Below are positions 1 to 6,222 of a stretch of 7,029 nt of DNA, one piece after another. Under the pieces are notes generated by a model. That model was not told the DNA's origin. It did no database searches and worked only from the letters and a program-made list of their open reading frames with translations. The position numbers and the translations under genes are program-made. Origin of the DNA: SVTX01 sp964567085 (GTDB taxonomy: Bacteria; Bacillota; Clostridia; Oscillospirales; CAG-272). Within the stretch, counting starts at the first letter, position 1, and each line of letters opens with the position of its first letter. Location of the stretch: the NCBI GenBank assembly GCA_964567085.1, contig CAZMKU010000085.1, forward strand, positions 1 through 7,029, written 5' to 3'.

Positions 1-1816
1 CTTCTCCGTTCCCACTCCCGTAGTAAAGGAAACAGGCGACGGCGACGATATCAAGAATTATCTTTCGGTTGAAATAAACGACTCCGACCTCTGCTTCAGA
101 TATGCTGCAAAGGTTGTAAAGAACGTTAAGATAGCGCCCTCTCCCCTCTGGATGAGAATGAGACTCCGCGCGGCAGGCGTGCGCCCCATCAACAACATCG
201 TTGACATCACGAACTACGTAATGCTTGAATACGGTCAGCCAATGCACGCGTTTGACTACGCGTGTCTTGACGGAAACAAGATCAACGTACGCCGCGCAAA
301 CGACGGTGAGCTTTTCCGCTCCCTCGATGACAAGGATCACACTCTTGATTCCACAATGCTCGTAATCGCCGATGAAAAGAAGGCGTGCGCTTTGGCAGGC
401 GTTATGGGCGGCGCAAACTCCGAAATTAAGGACGACACAACGACAGTTGTATTCGAATCCGCTTGCTTCCTCGGAACGAGCGTAAGAGTTACAGCCAAGA
501 AGAACGGTATGAGAACCGAGTCCTCCTCACGCTTCGAAAAGGGTCTCGATTCCGAAAACGCTATGGCAGGACTTTTGCGCGCATGCGAGCTTATTCAGAT
601 GCTTGGCGCAGGCGACGTGGTTGACGGCGTAATCGACGTTTATCCCACAAAGCCCACGGTCCCCACGCTTCCCCTCGAGGTTAACAAGATCAACGCCTTC
701 CTCGGCGTAGACCTCACAGAAGAATATATGACCGACATTCTCACACGCCTTGAATGCAAGGTTGAGGGCGGCATTGTAACTCCCCCCACGTTCCGTCAGG
801 ATCTTACCTGCATGAACGACCTCGCGGAAGAGGTTATCAGAATCTACGGCTATAACAATATCAAGTCCACCTGCATCAACGCGGAAACAACACAGGGCGG
901 CAGAACGCCCAAGCAGCAGCACGAGGTAAACACAGAAAACCTCATGTATGGCATGGGATTTGACCAGCTCCAGACGTTCTCCTTCATCAGCCCCCGTTAC
1001 TACGACAAGATAAGAATGGCAGAGGACGATCCTCGCAGAGAGAGTGTTGTTATCTCCAATCCTCTTGGCGAAGACACGAGCGTTATGAGAACCACGGCAC
1101 TCCCCTCTCTCCTTGAAGTGATCGCGCGAAACAACAATCTTTCAAATAACGACGTGCGCGTATTTGAAATGGCGTCAATTTACATTCCCACTCCCGACGA
1201 AAAGGACCTTCCCATTGAGAGAAAGATCCTCACGCTCGGTATGTACGGAAACGAGGATTTCTATTCCCTCAAGGGCGCGGTTGTGAACGTGCTTGAAGCG
1301 GCAGGAATTAAGAAGGCGAAGTTCGTATCCGAGACCGAAAACAACGCGTACCACCCCGGCAGATGCGCTCGTGTTTACGCCGCTGACGGCACAGAGCTTG
1401 GCATTATCGGTCAGATCCACCCCTTGACCGCAAATAATTACGATATTGATATTCCCGTTTACGCGGCAGAGCTTGACTTTGACACCATCTGGGAGAAGTC
1501 CGACCTCACAGTCGACTACAAGCCTATGTCCAAGTTCCCGAGCGTTACCCGCGACTTCTCGTTCGTTTGCGACGAATCTCTTGAGGTTGGCACGATCGAG
1601 GAGGTTATGACACGCGCGGCAGGCAAGCTTTGCGTTGGCGTATCGCTCTTCGATATTTACCGCGGCGCGCAGATCGGCGAGGGCAAGAAGTCCGTTTCCT
1701 TCCGTCTTACACTCCACGCAAACGACCGTACGCTTACAGTTGAAGAAGCCGACAAGGTATCGAATAAGGTACTCAATGACCTTAAGTTCAAGCTCGGCAT
1801 CGGCATCCGCGAATAA
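1..1816 (+). CDS. pheT: Phenylalanyl-tRNA synthetase beta subunit, 5'-truncated by window edge
   Basis: The beta chain of the cytoplasmic alpha2-beta2 enzyme that charges tRNA-Phe. The frame is open from base 2 to the TAA at 1814-1816, giving 604 residues; the family is about 800, so roughly the first 200 (including the N-terminal tRNA-binding OB fold) lie outside. Counting from base 2, the B3/B4 editing region includes RPINNIVDITNYVMLEYGQP just after residue 60 and the EKGLD segment. A B5 domain spans about 222-290, ending in IRIYGYNNI. The catalytic-like core follows (FSFISP, SNPLGEDTSVMRTTALPSLL, VFEM). The last 99 residues form the FDX-ACB anticodon-binding domain (KFPSVTRDFSF to the C terminus). 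The ATG at 152 is internal, since family homology continues upstream of it. No frameshift or missing domain is seen in the visible part. All 35 visible lysines use AAG. pheS presumably lies upstream. The UPF0291 gene follows after 9 nt. Confidence 0.97.
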   Translation, partial: FSVPTPVVKETGDGDDIKNYLSVEINDSDLCFRYAAKVVKNVKIAPSPLWMRMRLRAAGVRPINNIVDITNYVMLEYGQPMHAFDYACLDGNKINVRRANDGELFRSLDDKDHTLDSTMLVIADEKKACALAGVMGGANSEIKDDTTTVVFESACFLGTSVRVTAKKNGMRTESSSRFEKGLDSENAMAGLLRACELIQMLGAGDVVDGVIDVYPTKPTVPTLPLEVNKINAFLGVDLTEEYMTDILTRLECKVEGGIVTPPTFRQDLTCMNDLAEEVIRIYGYNNIKSTCINAETTQGGRTPKQQHEVNTENLMYGMGFDQLQTFSFISPRYYDKIRMAEDDPRRESVVISNPLGEDTSVMRTTALPSLLEVIARNNNLSNNDVRVFEMASIYIPTPDEKDLPIERKILTLGMYGNEDFYSLKGAVVNVLEAAGIKKAKFVSETENNAYHPGRCARVYAADGTELGIIGQIHPLTANNYDIDIPVYAAELDFDTIWEKSDLTVDYKPMSKFPSVTRDFSFVCDESLEVGTIEEVMTRAAGKLCVGVSLFDIYRGAQIGEGKKSVSFRLTLHANDRTLTVEEADKVSNKVLNDLKFKLGIGIRE

Positions 1817-1825
1817 GGTGGCAAA

Positions 1826-2041
1826 ATGGAACAGAAGAAGCTTGATCGAATAAACGAGCTCGCGAAAAAGAAAAAGGCGGGCATTGAGCTTACTCCCGAG
1901 GAGCAGGCGGAGCGCGAGGCGCTTCACAAGGAATACATCGCAGAATACCGCGCTTATATCCGTGGCATACTCGACAACACTGTTATTGAACGCCCCGACG
2001 GAACACGAGAAAAGGTAGCTGACAGATATAAAAAAGATTAA
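1826..2041 (+). CDS. UPF0291 / DUF896 family small protein (YnzC-like)
   Basis: A 71-residue, highly charged cytoplasmic protein of unknown biochemical role. It shows the family hallmark KLDRINELAKKKKAGIELTP, then EEQAEREALHKEYIAEYRA, a central ILDNTVIERPDG and a basic tail. Family knowledge: the N-terminal half forms a helical hairpin and the C-terminal part is flexible. B. subtilis YnzC belongs to this family and lies in an SOS-regulated operon, but no such context is seen here. The start ATG is preceded by AAGGTGG at 1815-1821, which overlaps the pheT stop codon. With only 9 nt between the genes, co-transcription and possibly translational coupling with pheT are likely. A terminator follows directly, so this is the last gene of the pheT unit. 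Lysine codons are mixed AAA/AAG, unlike pheT. The family call is firm; the function is unknown. Confidence 0.9.
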   Translation: MEQKKLDRINELAKKKKAGIELTPEEQAEREALHKEYIAEYRAYIRGILDNTVIERPDGTREKVADRYKKD

Positions 2042-2045
2042 CCAT

Positions 2046-2084
2046 AAGCCGCGGCATTTAGCCGTGGCTTAATTTTATTCCTCT
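2046..2084 (+). terminator. Rho-independent terminator of the pheT-UPF0291 unit
   Basis: A 10-bp stem (2046-2055 with 2061-2070, one G-U pair) encloses a 5-nt ATTTA loop. It is followed by a T-rich tail, AATTTTATTCCTCT. It begins 4 nt after the UPF0291 stop codon and sits just before the next promoter, as expected for an operon boundary. Confidence 0.88.
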
Positions 2085-2085
2085 A

Positions 2086-2114
2086 TTGACTTTTCCGCGA
2101 AAAAAGTATATAAT
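2086..2114 (+). promoter_or_regulatory. Near-consensus housekeeping sigma (SigA-type) promoter
   Basis: The -35 box TTGACT (2086-2091) matches the consensus at 5 of 6 positions. The -10 box TATAAT (2109-2114) is perfect, and the spacer is the optimal 17 nt. Transcription would start near 2121, giving a leader of about 30 nt made almost only of A and T, with AAGG (2141-2144) as the Shine-Dalgarno core 7 nt before the ATG at 2152. No obvious operator palindrome is seen. The inference is a strong, constitutive promoter for the RNHCP-ruvX-membrane protein unit. Confidence 0.85.
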
Positions 2115-2151
2115 TTATATATATTATTATTTTTATATTTAAGGTTAACAA

Positions 2152-2481
2152 ATGGAACAAAAAAGATTTTCAAAGAACGACAACGGCTTTATATGCGCGC
2201 ATTGTGGGAAAGAGGTCGAGCCCCTCGGCTATACCTCGCGAAACCACTGTCCTTTCTGTCTGTGGTCGCTTCATCTCGACGTAAACCCCGGCGACAGAGC
2301 CTGCGAGTGCAAAGCGTCCATGCAGCCCATCAAGGTCGTTACCGACGTCAAAAAGGGCTATATTATAATCCACAAATGCACGGGCTGTGGTGAAATACAC
2401 AGAAATAAAGCGGCTCACGAGGCGAAGGTACAGCCCGACAATATCAAATTACTCATTAAATTAACGGCGGAAGAAATTTAA
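2152..2481 (+). CDS. RNHCP domain zinc-ribbon protein
   Basis: A 109-residue protein of the RNHCP family, named for the motif seen here at residues 30-34. The diagnostic run is SRNHCPFCLWSLHLDVNPGD (29-48). Visible cysteine pairs are C15/C18, C33/C36, C51/C53 and C76/C79. These would suit two zinc sites (C15/C18 with C33/C36, and C51/C53 with C76/C79); that pairing is inference. There is no signal peptide or membrane segment, so it should be cytoplasmic. The family's function is not established to my knowledge; zinc ribbons of this kind often bind nucleic acid or protein, but no catalytic motif is visible. It is the first gene after a near-consensus promoter and lies 4 nt upstream of ruvX, so the two are almost certainly co-transcribed. 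The start ATG has AAGG 7 nt upstream. Lysine codons are mixed AAA/AAG, unlike pheT. Confidence 0.88.
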   Translation: MEQKRFSKNDNGFICAHCGKEVEPLGYTSRNHCPFCLWSLHLDVNPGDRACECKASMQPIKVVTDVKKGYIIIHKCTGCGEIHRNKAAHEAKVQPDNIKLLIKLTAEEI

Positions 2482-2485
2482 GAAT

Positions 2486-2956
2486 ATGGAAAGACTTTTA
2501 AACACAAAGGGCAAGATCCTCGGCGTTGACTTTGGCGACAAGCGCACGGGACTTGCGGCAAGCGACGTTACGCGCTTCTTGGCATCGGGACTCGGTACGA
2601 TCTCCCCGGGCGGTATGCAAAAGACCGCAGAGGCGGTAGTCGAAAAGGTGCGCGAGCTCAACATCACGGGCGGCATCGTTATCGGTCTGCCCGTCAATAT
2701 GAACGGCACCGAGGGACCGCGCGCCGAGCATGCGAGAAAATTCGCGGGCATCGTCGAGAGATTGCTTGACTCGGACGAAAAATACCGCGGCATCCCTATC
2801 GTTATGCTCGACGAGAGAATGACGACTATGGTTGCGGCGAGATACTTAAACGAAACCGACACGCGCGGAACTAAACGGAAGGGCGTTATTGACACCCTCT
2901 CCGCGCAGATCATTCTTCAGAACGCGCTTGACCGCTTGAAGAATATGAAAAACTAA
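2486..2956 (+). CDS. ruvX: RuvX/YqgF family RNase H-fold nuclease (putative Holliday junction resolvase)
   Basis: 156 residues, slightly above the usual 135-150 because of a short N-terminal lead. It has the RNase H-like fold signature: ILGVDFGDKRTGLAASD (11-27) with D15; GGIVIGLPVNMNGTEG (62-77); IVMLDERMTT (105-114) with E110; and VIDTLSAQIIL (134-144) with D136. D15, E110 and D136 are the expected metal-binding acidic residues and all are present. Family knowledge: YqgF in E. coli is essential and needed for 5' processing of pre-16S rRNA, while some homologues cleave Holliday junctions or resemble transcription factor Tex domains; which activity applies here cannot be read from sequence. 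The start is the only good in-frame candidate. GGAAG (2469-2473) lies 12 nt upstream, a long spacing, so translation may depend on coupling to the RNHCP gene ending 4 nt before. Confidence 0.95.
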   Translation: MERLLNTKGKILGVDFGDKRTGLAASDVTRFLASGLGTISPGGMQKTAEAVVEKVRELNITGGIVIGLPVNMNGTEGPRAEHARKFAGIVERLLDSDEKYRGIPIVMLDERMTTMVAARYLNETDTRGTKRKGVIDTLSAQIILQNALDRLKNMKN

Positions 2957-2968
2957 AAGAGGGTTATA

Positions 2969-3664
2969 ATGGCAAAAAGAAAAATATCTCATTATGTAAT
3001 AGGCTATATTTTCCGTGCGATATGCTTTCTCGCTATCGCGACGGTAGTTGGTATAATCGCATGGAGAATTCTCTCCTCGGGCGTACCTGTCGAAATGAAA
3101 ACACTTATCGGCAACGACAAGCTCAAAGTGGCATACAACGAGAACAACGGCGAGCTCAATATTTTCTATCAGGGCGACCTTGATAATATAACGAGAACCG
3201 AATATAATTCGGGCTATTTCTCGGTGCATAACGTAGCGTTTATCGATGAAGCGGAGCAGCTTCAGGTAGTGGTGCGACACAATAACAGCACGCTGGAAAA
3301 GCTCAAGGACGACTTAAATCTTCCCGAGGCCGACGCGCGCGACGCGGACGTTTTCGATATTCAGATAACGGTTATGTACGATCTCACACCCGAGAACACC
3401 GAGGACAACGACGGCGAAACTCCCGAGGCGGTAAGGAAGGTTACCTATCGCGCGAGCGAGTCAAAAAGCTTTCAGAAGAATCTCTATAATTACAAAAAAT
3501 ACGTGATTGACGGCATCAAGATAACCGACGACGTCATCGCGGTATACGTGGATGTTTTCTACGACAAGGACGTAATGAGCGAGGGCACGCTCTGTATCTA
3601 CGATTACAGATACCCGAGGAATGATTATAAGCTGACAAATAAGGATCTGGAAGTTATAAAGTAA
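2969..3664 (+). CDS. Single-pass membrane protein of unknown function
   Basis: 231 residues that I do not match to a named family. A basic N terminus (MAKRKIS) precedes one hydrophobic segment at about residues 10-35, core AICFLAIATVVGIIAW (17-32), with no cleavage site apparent. It is best read as a signal anchor with a large extracytoplasmic C-terminal domain of about 195 residues. That domain is rich in alternating, strand-like stretches (ELNIFYQGDL, QLQVVVRHNN, VFDIQITVMYDL, VIAVYVDVFY) and has an acidic loop near 150-160 (PENTEDNDGETPE). It contains no cysteine pair, lipobox or catalytic signature that I can identify. The start is well supported: AAGAGGG (2957-2963) lies 5 nt before the ATG, and ruvX ends 12 nt upstream. 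It is the last gene of the RNHCP-ruvX unit. Proteins of this look occur near ruvX in related clostridia as far as I recall, but I cannot verify that here. Confidence 0.85.
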   Translation: MAKRKISHYVIGYIFRAICFLAIATVVGIIAWRILSSGVPVEMKTLIGNDKLKVAYNENNGELNIFYQGDLDNITRTEYNSGYFSVHNVAFIDEAEQLQVVVRHNNSTLEKLKDDLNLPEADARDADVFDIQITVMYDLTPENTEDNDGETPEAVRKVTYRASESKSFQKNLYNYKKYVIDGIKITDDVIAVYVDVFYDKDVMSEGTLCIYDYRYPRNDYKLTNKDLEVIK

Positions 3665-3690
3665 AAAAGAGCGGCACAGCCGCTCTTTTC
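3665..3690. terminator. Bidirectional rho-independent terminator between convergent operons
   Basis: GAGCGGC (3669-3675) pairs with GCCGCTC (3679-3685) around a 3-nt ACA loop. Flanking AAAA and TTTT extend the stem to 11 bp. On the + strand the T-run is TTTTCTTATT, which runs into the rsfS 3' end; on the - strand it is TTTTTTAC, which overlaps the stop codon of the membrane protein gene. The hairpin fills the whole 26-nt space between the two stop codons, so one structure probably ends both transcripts. Confidence 0.9.
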
Positions 3691-4053
3691 TTATTCAAAC
3701 TCCGTATAAAGTCTATCGAGATTATAGAACTCTCTTGCTTCTCTGTCAAAAATGTGAACGATAACGTTCGCGTAGTCGAGAACGATCCAAGAGCGTCCGT
3801 CGCCCGCGTCCGTGTGAAGAGGTGTAAGACCTGCAAGCCCGAGCTTGTATTCAACCTCGTCAGCCAAACTTCTTACGTGTGTAGATGACGTGCCGTTTGC
3901 GATCACGAAATAGTCTGCGATAACGGTCTTGTCGCCAACCTTAATTACCTTTATGTCCTTACCCTTCTTAGAGTCAAGCGCATCGGCAATCGCGTTTGCG
4001 ATCTCCTCGCTCGAAGCACCGCGAAGGCTCTTTACTTCATTATTCATATCCAT
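3691..4053 (-). CDS. rsfS: Ribosomal silencing factor RsfS (YbeB/Iojap family)
   Basis: 120 residues, the normal family size. RsfS binds ribosomal protein uL14 on the 50S subunit and blocks joining with 30S, lowering translation in stationary phase or starvation. Visible signature: IADYFVIANGTSSTHVRSLA (45-64), ADEVEYKLG (64-72), and DYANVIVHIFDREAREFYNL (93-112). The start is set at 4053 because GAGGA lies 7 nt upstream; the frame stays open to an ATG at 4140, but starting there would add 29 residues with no family resemblance and overlap yqeK by 83 bases. The gene begins 4 nt after the yqeK stop, and its Shine-Dalgarno lies inside the last yqeK codons. It is the last gene of the - strand operon and ends at the shared terminator. 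In B. subtilis the orthologue yqeL occupies the same place after yqeK. Confidence 0.96.
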   Translation of the reverse strand: MDMNNEVKSLRGASSEEIANAIADALDSKKGKDIKVIKVGDKTVIADYFVIANGTSSTHVRSLADEVEYKLGLAGLTPLHTDAGDGRSWIVLDYANVIVHIFDREAREFYNLDRLYTEFE

Positions 4054-4057
4054 ATTT

Positions 4058-4693
4058 TTATCCTCTGTCAATAAGATTTTTCTGTACGTAATTCTTTGCC
4101 GCCGTCGTATCGGCGTTAACGACGCTTCCGCTCTCCACAAGGTCTTTGATCGTCATTTCAAGCGAGCGTAAAACCACTCTGTCAAGATGCGCCAAGCGTT
4201 CTGCTTCATTCATTCCCTCGGGCTCTGCCGACCAGAACATTTCGCGCAGAGCAACACAATCGGGAAAGGTTCTCGTGTCGTCGATATAATCCGCAATATA
4301 GATTATTTTCTCGGTCAGCGTCATTCCTTCCCTGCCCGTCGTGTGATATCGCACGGCGTTTTTTATTTCCGTATCGTCAAGCTCGGGAAATTCCACAGGT
4401 ATTGTCGCCGCCGCGGTTATCGCATGAAAGGTCTTTGGGGCGAGTATATTGTCGTTTGTATATTCCGCACCCAACCTTTCACATATCGCGATATGCTCCT
4501 CGACGGAAAGCTCCTTGGTTATATCGTGGAGCAGAGCTGCCGCCGCCAAAATATCAAGCTTTTCGGGGCAATATAACTTTCCCAACCGCACCGCCATTTT
4601 CTCAACGGCAAGCGTGTGCGCAAGTCTTTTTCCGCTCATTCTGCCCGATATTTTTTCTCTTAAGGTCACAAGGGCTTCTTCGCTTATTTTCAT
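4058..4693 (-). CDS. yqeK: HD-domain bis(5'-nucleosyl)-tetraphosphatase (YqeK family)
   Basis: 211 residues of the YqeK branch of the HD superfamily. Family knowledge: YqeK-type enzymes are symmetrical Ap4A hydrolases that cut Ap4A to two ADP and replace ApaH in many Firmicutes. The metal-binding residues are visible in order: H26 (RLAHT), H56-D57 (LLHDITKE), H90 (FHAITAA), H116 (VRYHTTGREGM) and D134 (IIYIADYID). The RYHTTGR and IADYID segments are specific for YqeK. The N-terminal HD region covers about residues 18-140; the remaining 70 residues are helical and less conserved. The start codon overlaps the nadD stop in an ATGA quartet (4690-4693), with AAGGGG 8 nt upstream inside nadD, so translation is coupled. 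Many clostridia carry a lytR-type gene between yqeK and rsfS; it is absent here. Confidence 0.94.
   Translation of the reverse strand: MKISEEALVTLREKISGRMSGKRLAHTLAVEKMAVRLGKLYCPEKLDILAAAALLHDITKELSVEEHIAICERLGAEYTNDNILAPKTFHAITAAATIPVEFPELDDTEIKNAVRYHTTGREGMTLTEKIIYIADYIDDTRTFPDCVALREMFWSAEPEGMNEAERLAHLDRVVLRSLEMTIKDLVESGSVVNADTTAAKNYVQKNLIDRG
4061..4065 (-). promoter_or_regulatory. Ribosome binding site that fixes the rsfS start
   Basis: GAGGA on the - strand lies 7 nt before the ATG at 4053 and 13 nt before the second in-frame ATG at 4047, so it favours the first. It sits within the final codons of yqeK (its last two bases before the stop are part of this site), which links translation of the two genes. 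Confidence 0.8.
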
Positions 4694-5289
4694 AAATAAA
4701 GCCCCTTTTCCTTGATATATTTTTCAACCGCTTCGGGTACGAGCCCTGATATATCCTCGCCGTTTTTGATTTTCTCCCTTACCTCGCTTGACGATACTAC
4801 AACCGCGTCGCCCGTGATTCGAGTAGCAATTCTGCCGTACTTTTCCTTATATTCCGCGTTCTTCTTAATAATGAGATTAGTTATTATCTCATCGTTTTCG
4901 CGGCGCATATAAACGGGATAGCAAAGCTTGAATATCTCGTCGGCCTCACGCCACTTGTCAAGCGTGAGCATCATATCCGTTCCGCAGAGCAGGAAAAGTC
5001 GATTCTCGGGGTCATAAAGCTGACGGAGAGTATCTACCGTGTAGCTCTTACCCTCGCGGCGCATCTCCATATCGCTGACAATCACACCGTCAATGCCAGC
5101 AAATGCCGCCTCGCACATACGAAGTCTGTCGTATGATGTCGCGCCCTCACTCATTTCCTTGTGGGGAGTATTTCCCGTAGGTATTACGAAAAGCATATCA
5201 AGCCACATCTGCTCCATAAAGCTCTTTGCGGCAGAGATGTGTCCGTTATGCACGGGCGAGAACGTTCCGCCAAAAATACCGATTCTCAT
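4690..5289 (-). CDS. nadD: Nicotinate-mononucleotide adenylyltransferase
   Basis: 199 residues, typical of NadD. It transfers AMP from ATP to nicotinic acid mononucleotide to give deamido-NAD, the shared step of de novo and salvage NAD synthesis in the cytoplasm. The nucleotidyltransferase fold is clear: IGIFGGTFSPVHNGHISAAK (3-22) with the HxGH motif at 14-17; IPTGNTPHK; the SYTVDTL strand; FLLCGTDMMLTLDKWREADE; and the C-terminal phosphate-binding motif SSSEVR (166-171), which stands for the usual SSTxIR. Every expected element is in place. The gene starts 3 nt after the yhbY stop with only a weak purine run (AAAAAGTAAG) before the ATG, so translation probably depends on coupling. It overlaps yqeK by 4 nt at its end. 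The position yhbY-nadD-yqeK-rsfS is conserved in Firmicutes. Confidence 0.97.
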   Translation of the reverse strand: MRIGIFGGTFSPVHNGHISAAKSFMEQMWLDMLFVIPTGNTPHKEMSEGATSYDRLRMCEAAFAGIDGVIVSDMEMRREGKSYTVDTLRQLYDPENRLFLLCGTDMMLTLDKWREADEIFKLCYPVYMRRENDEIITNLIIKKNAEYKEKYGRIATRITGDAVVVSSSEVREKIKNGEDISGLVPEAVEKYIKEKGLYL

Positions 5290-5292
5290 AGC

Positions 5293-5589
5293 TTACTTTT
5301 TAGGAAGCTCAATAGTCTTCTTGTTCTCGGATTCGCGGTAAAGCACGATCTTTCTGCCAACGACGGATACGCCCTCGGCTTCAAGTATTTCGCAAAGCTG
5401 GTCGCAAGCCTCACGGGGCGTGAGCTCGCAATTCTCAAGAACCGTAAGCTTTATAAGCTCTCTTGCCTCAAGCGCGTCATAAAGAGTCTTACAAAGATTT
5501 TCCGTAATGCCCGCCTTGCCGATCTGCATAATTGCAGGACAATCTGCGGCAAGCGAGCGAAGATATGCTCTCTGTTTTGATGTTATCAT
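5293..5589 (-). CDS. yhbY: CRM-domain ribosome assembly RNA-binding protein YhbY
   Basis: 98 residues made up of one CRM (YhbY) domain. It binds rRNA, associates with pre-50S particles and acts in large-subunit assembly; in B. subtilis the orthologue is YqeI. Visible signature: LRSLAADCPAIMQIGKAGIT (10-29) with the RNA-binding GxxG loop at 24-27 (GKAG); LYDALEARELIKLTVLENC (36-54); and GRKIVLYRES (78-87). It has a good Shine-Dalgarno (GGAGA, 6 nt before the ATG). It begins 14 nt after the rdgB stop and ends 3 nt before nadD. Cytoplasmic, with no extra domains. Confidence 0.96.
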   Translation of the reverse strand: MITSKQRAYLRSLAADCPAIMQIGKAGITENLCKTLYDALEARELIKLTVLENCELTPREACDQLCEILEAEGVSVVGRKIVLYRESENKKTIELPKK

Positions 5590-5603
5590 TTATTTTCTCC
5601 AAA

Positions 5604-6209
5604 TTACTGTATGTTTATTTTCTTTAATTCTTCCGCCAAAAGCTTTACTGCCTTTCCTCTGTGGCTTACAGCGTTCTTCTCCTCGGGCGTTACGTCAGCA
5701 AGCGTCTTGTTAAACGGAGGATAGAAGAAATAGGGGTCGTAGCCAAAGCCGCCGTTACCGCTTCTGTTCTCTGTAATTTCTCCAAGTACCTCGCCGCGAA
5801 CTACGATAGGCTCAATCTTGCCGTAGCTCTCGGGGAAAACACACGCGATCGTACAAACGAACCTCGCGCTCTTGTCCTCAAAGGGAGCAAGATTTTTGAG
5901 CACTAATTGATTGTTAGCGTCGTCGTCGCCATGCTCGCCCGCATATCTTGCGGAGTAAACACCCGGCGCGCCGCCGAGCGCATCCACGGACAGTCCCGAG
6001 TCGTCGCCAACGCCGATATATCCCGAGCTTGCCGCGCATCTCGCCTTGATAAGCGCGTTTTCCTCAAAGGTTTCGCCGTCCTCCTCGATCTCGCCGTAAA
6101 TTCCCACCTCGTCAAGCGAGAGAATTTCAATATTATCAATATACTGCGAGAGGAGTGTGAGCAGCTCCTTTTTCTTTTTCTGATTTCTTGATGCAAGTAC
6201 TATTTTCAT
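5604..6209 (-). CDS. rdgB: XTP/dITP diphosphatase (RdgB/HAM1 family)
   Basis: 201 residues, the standard size. It hydrolyses XTP, ITP and dITP to the monophosphate and pyrophosphate, so that deaminated purines stay out of DNA and RNA. Conserved blocks in order: LASRNQKKKKEL (5-16, triphosphate binding); EEDGETFEENALIKA (42-56); GDDSGLSVDALGGAPGVYSA (68-87), whose D69/D70 pair holds the catalytic base and metal ligand; GGFGYDPYFFYPP; and EEKNAVSHRGKA near the C terminus. All key residues are present. The start is supported by AGGAG 6 nt before the ATG, beside the ftsY stop codon 13 nt upstream. In many clostridia rdgB sits next to a YfcE-type phosphoesterase; here yhbY follows directly. Confidence 0.97.
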   Translation of the reverse strand: MKIVLASRNQKKKKELLTLLSQYIDNIEILSLDEVGIYGEIEEDGETFEENALIKARCAASSGYIGVGDDSGLSVDALGGAPGVYSARYAGEHGDDDANNQLVLKNLAPFEDKSARFVCTIACVFPESYGKIEPIVVRGEVLGEITENRSGNGGFGYDPYFFYPPFNKTLADVTPEEKNAVSHRGKAVKLLAEELKKINIQ

Positions 6210-6222
6210 TTAAAGCTCCTCA

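Noticed and set aside
1175..1927. A 250-codon open frame on the - strand opposite the 3' part of pheT and the UPF0291 gene
   Set aside because: It lies wholly antisense to confident genes, spans their boundary, has no Shine-Dalgarno or recognisable domain, and is explained by codon bias of the + strand genes.
2071..2150. AT-rich stretch considered as an origin, attachment site or riboswitch
   Set aside because: It is too short, has no DnaA-box series, no direct repeats and no structured aptamer-like pairing; a terminator tail, a promoter and a short leader explain it.
2461..3280. Open frames of about 145-150 codons on the - strand opposite ruvX and the membrane protein
   Set aside because: Antisense shadows without ribosome binding sites, family motifs or independent promoters; the + strand genes are well supported.
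4187..4576. A 129-codon + strand open frame opposite yqeK
   Set aside because: Antisense to an HD-domain gene with all metal ligands intact; the product looks random and has no start signals.
5165..5289. NadD phosphate motif SSSEVR (bases within 4770-4800) and HxGH region checked for loss of function
   Set aside because: HxGH is intact, and Ser for Thr and Val for Ile in SSTxIR are conservative changes, so the enzyme is expected to be active.
5161..5580. A 139-codon + strand open frame across yhbY and nadD
   Set aside because: Covers two confident genes on the other strand and their junction; no homology or ribosome binding site is apparent.
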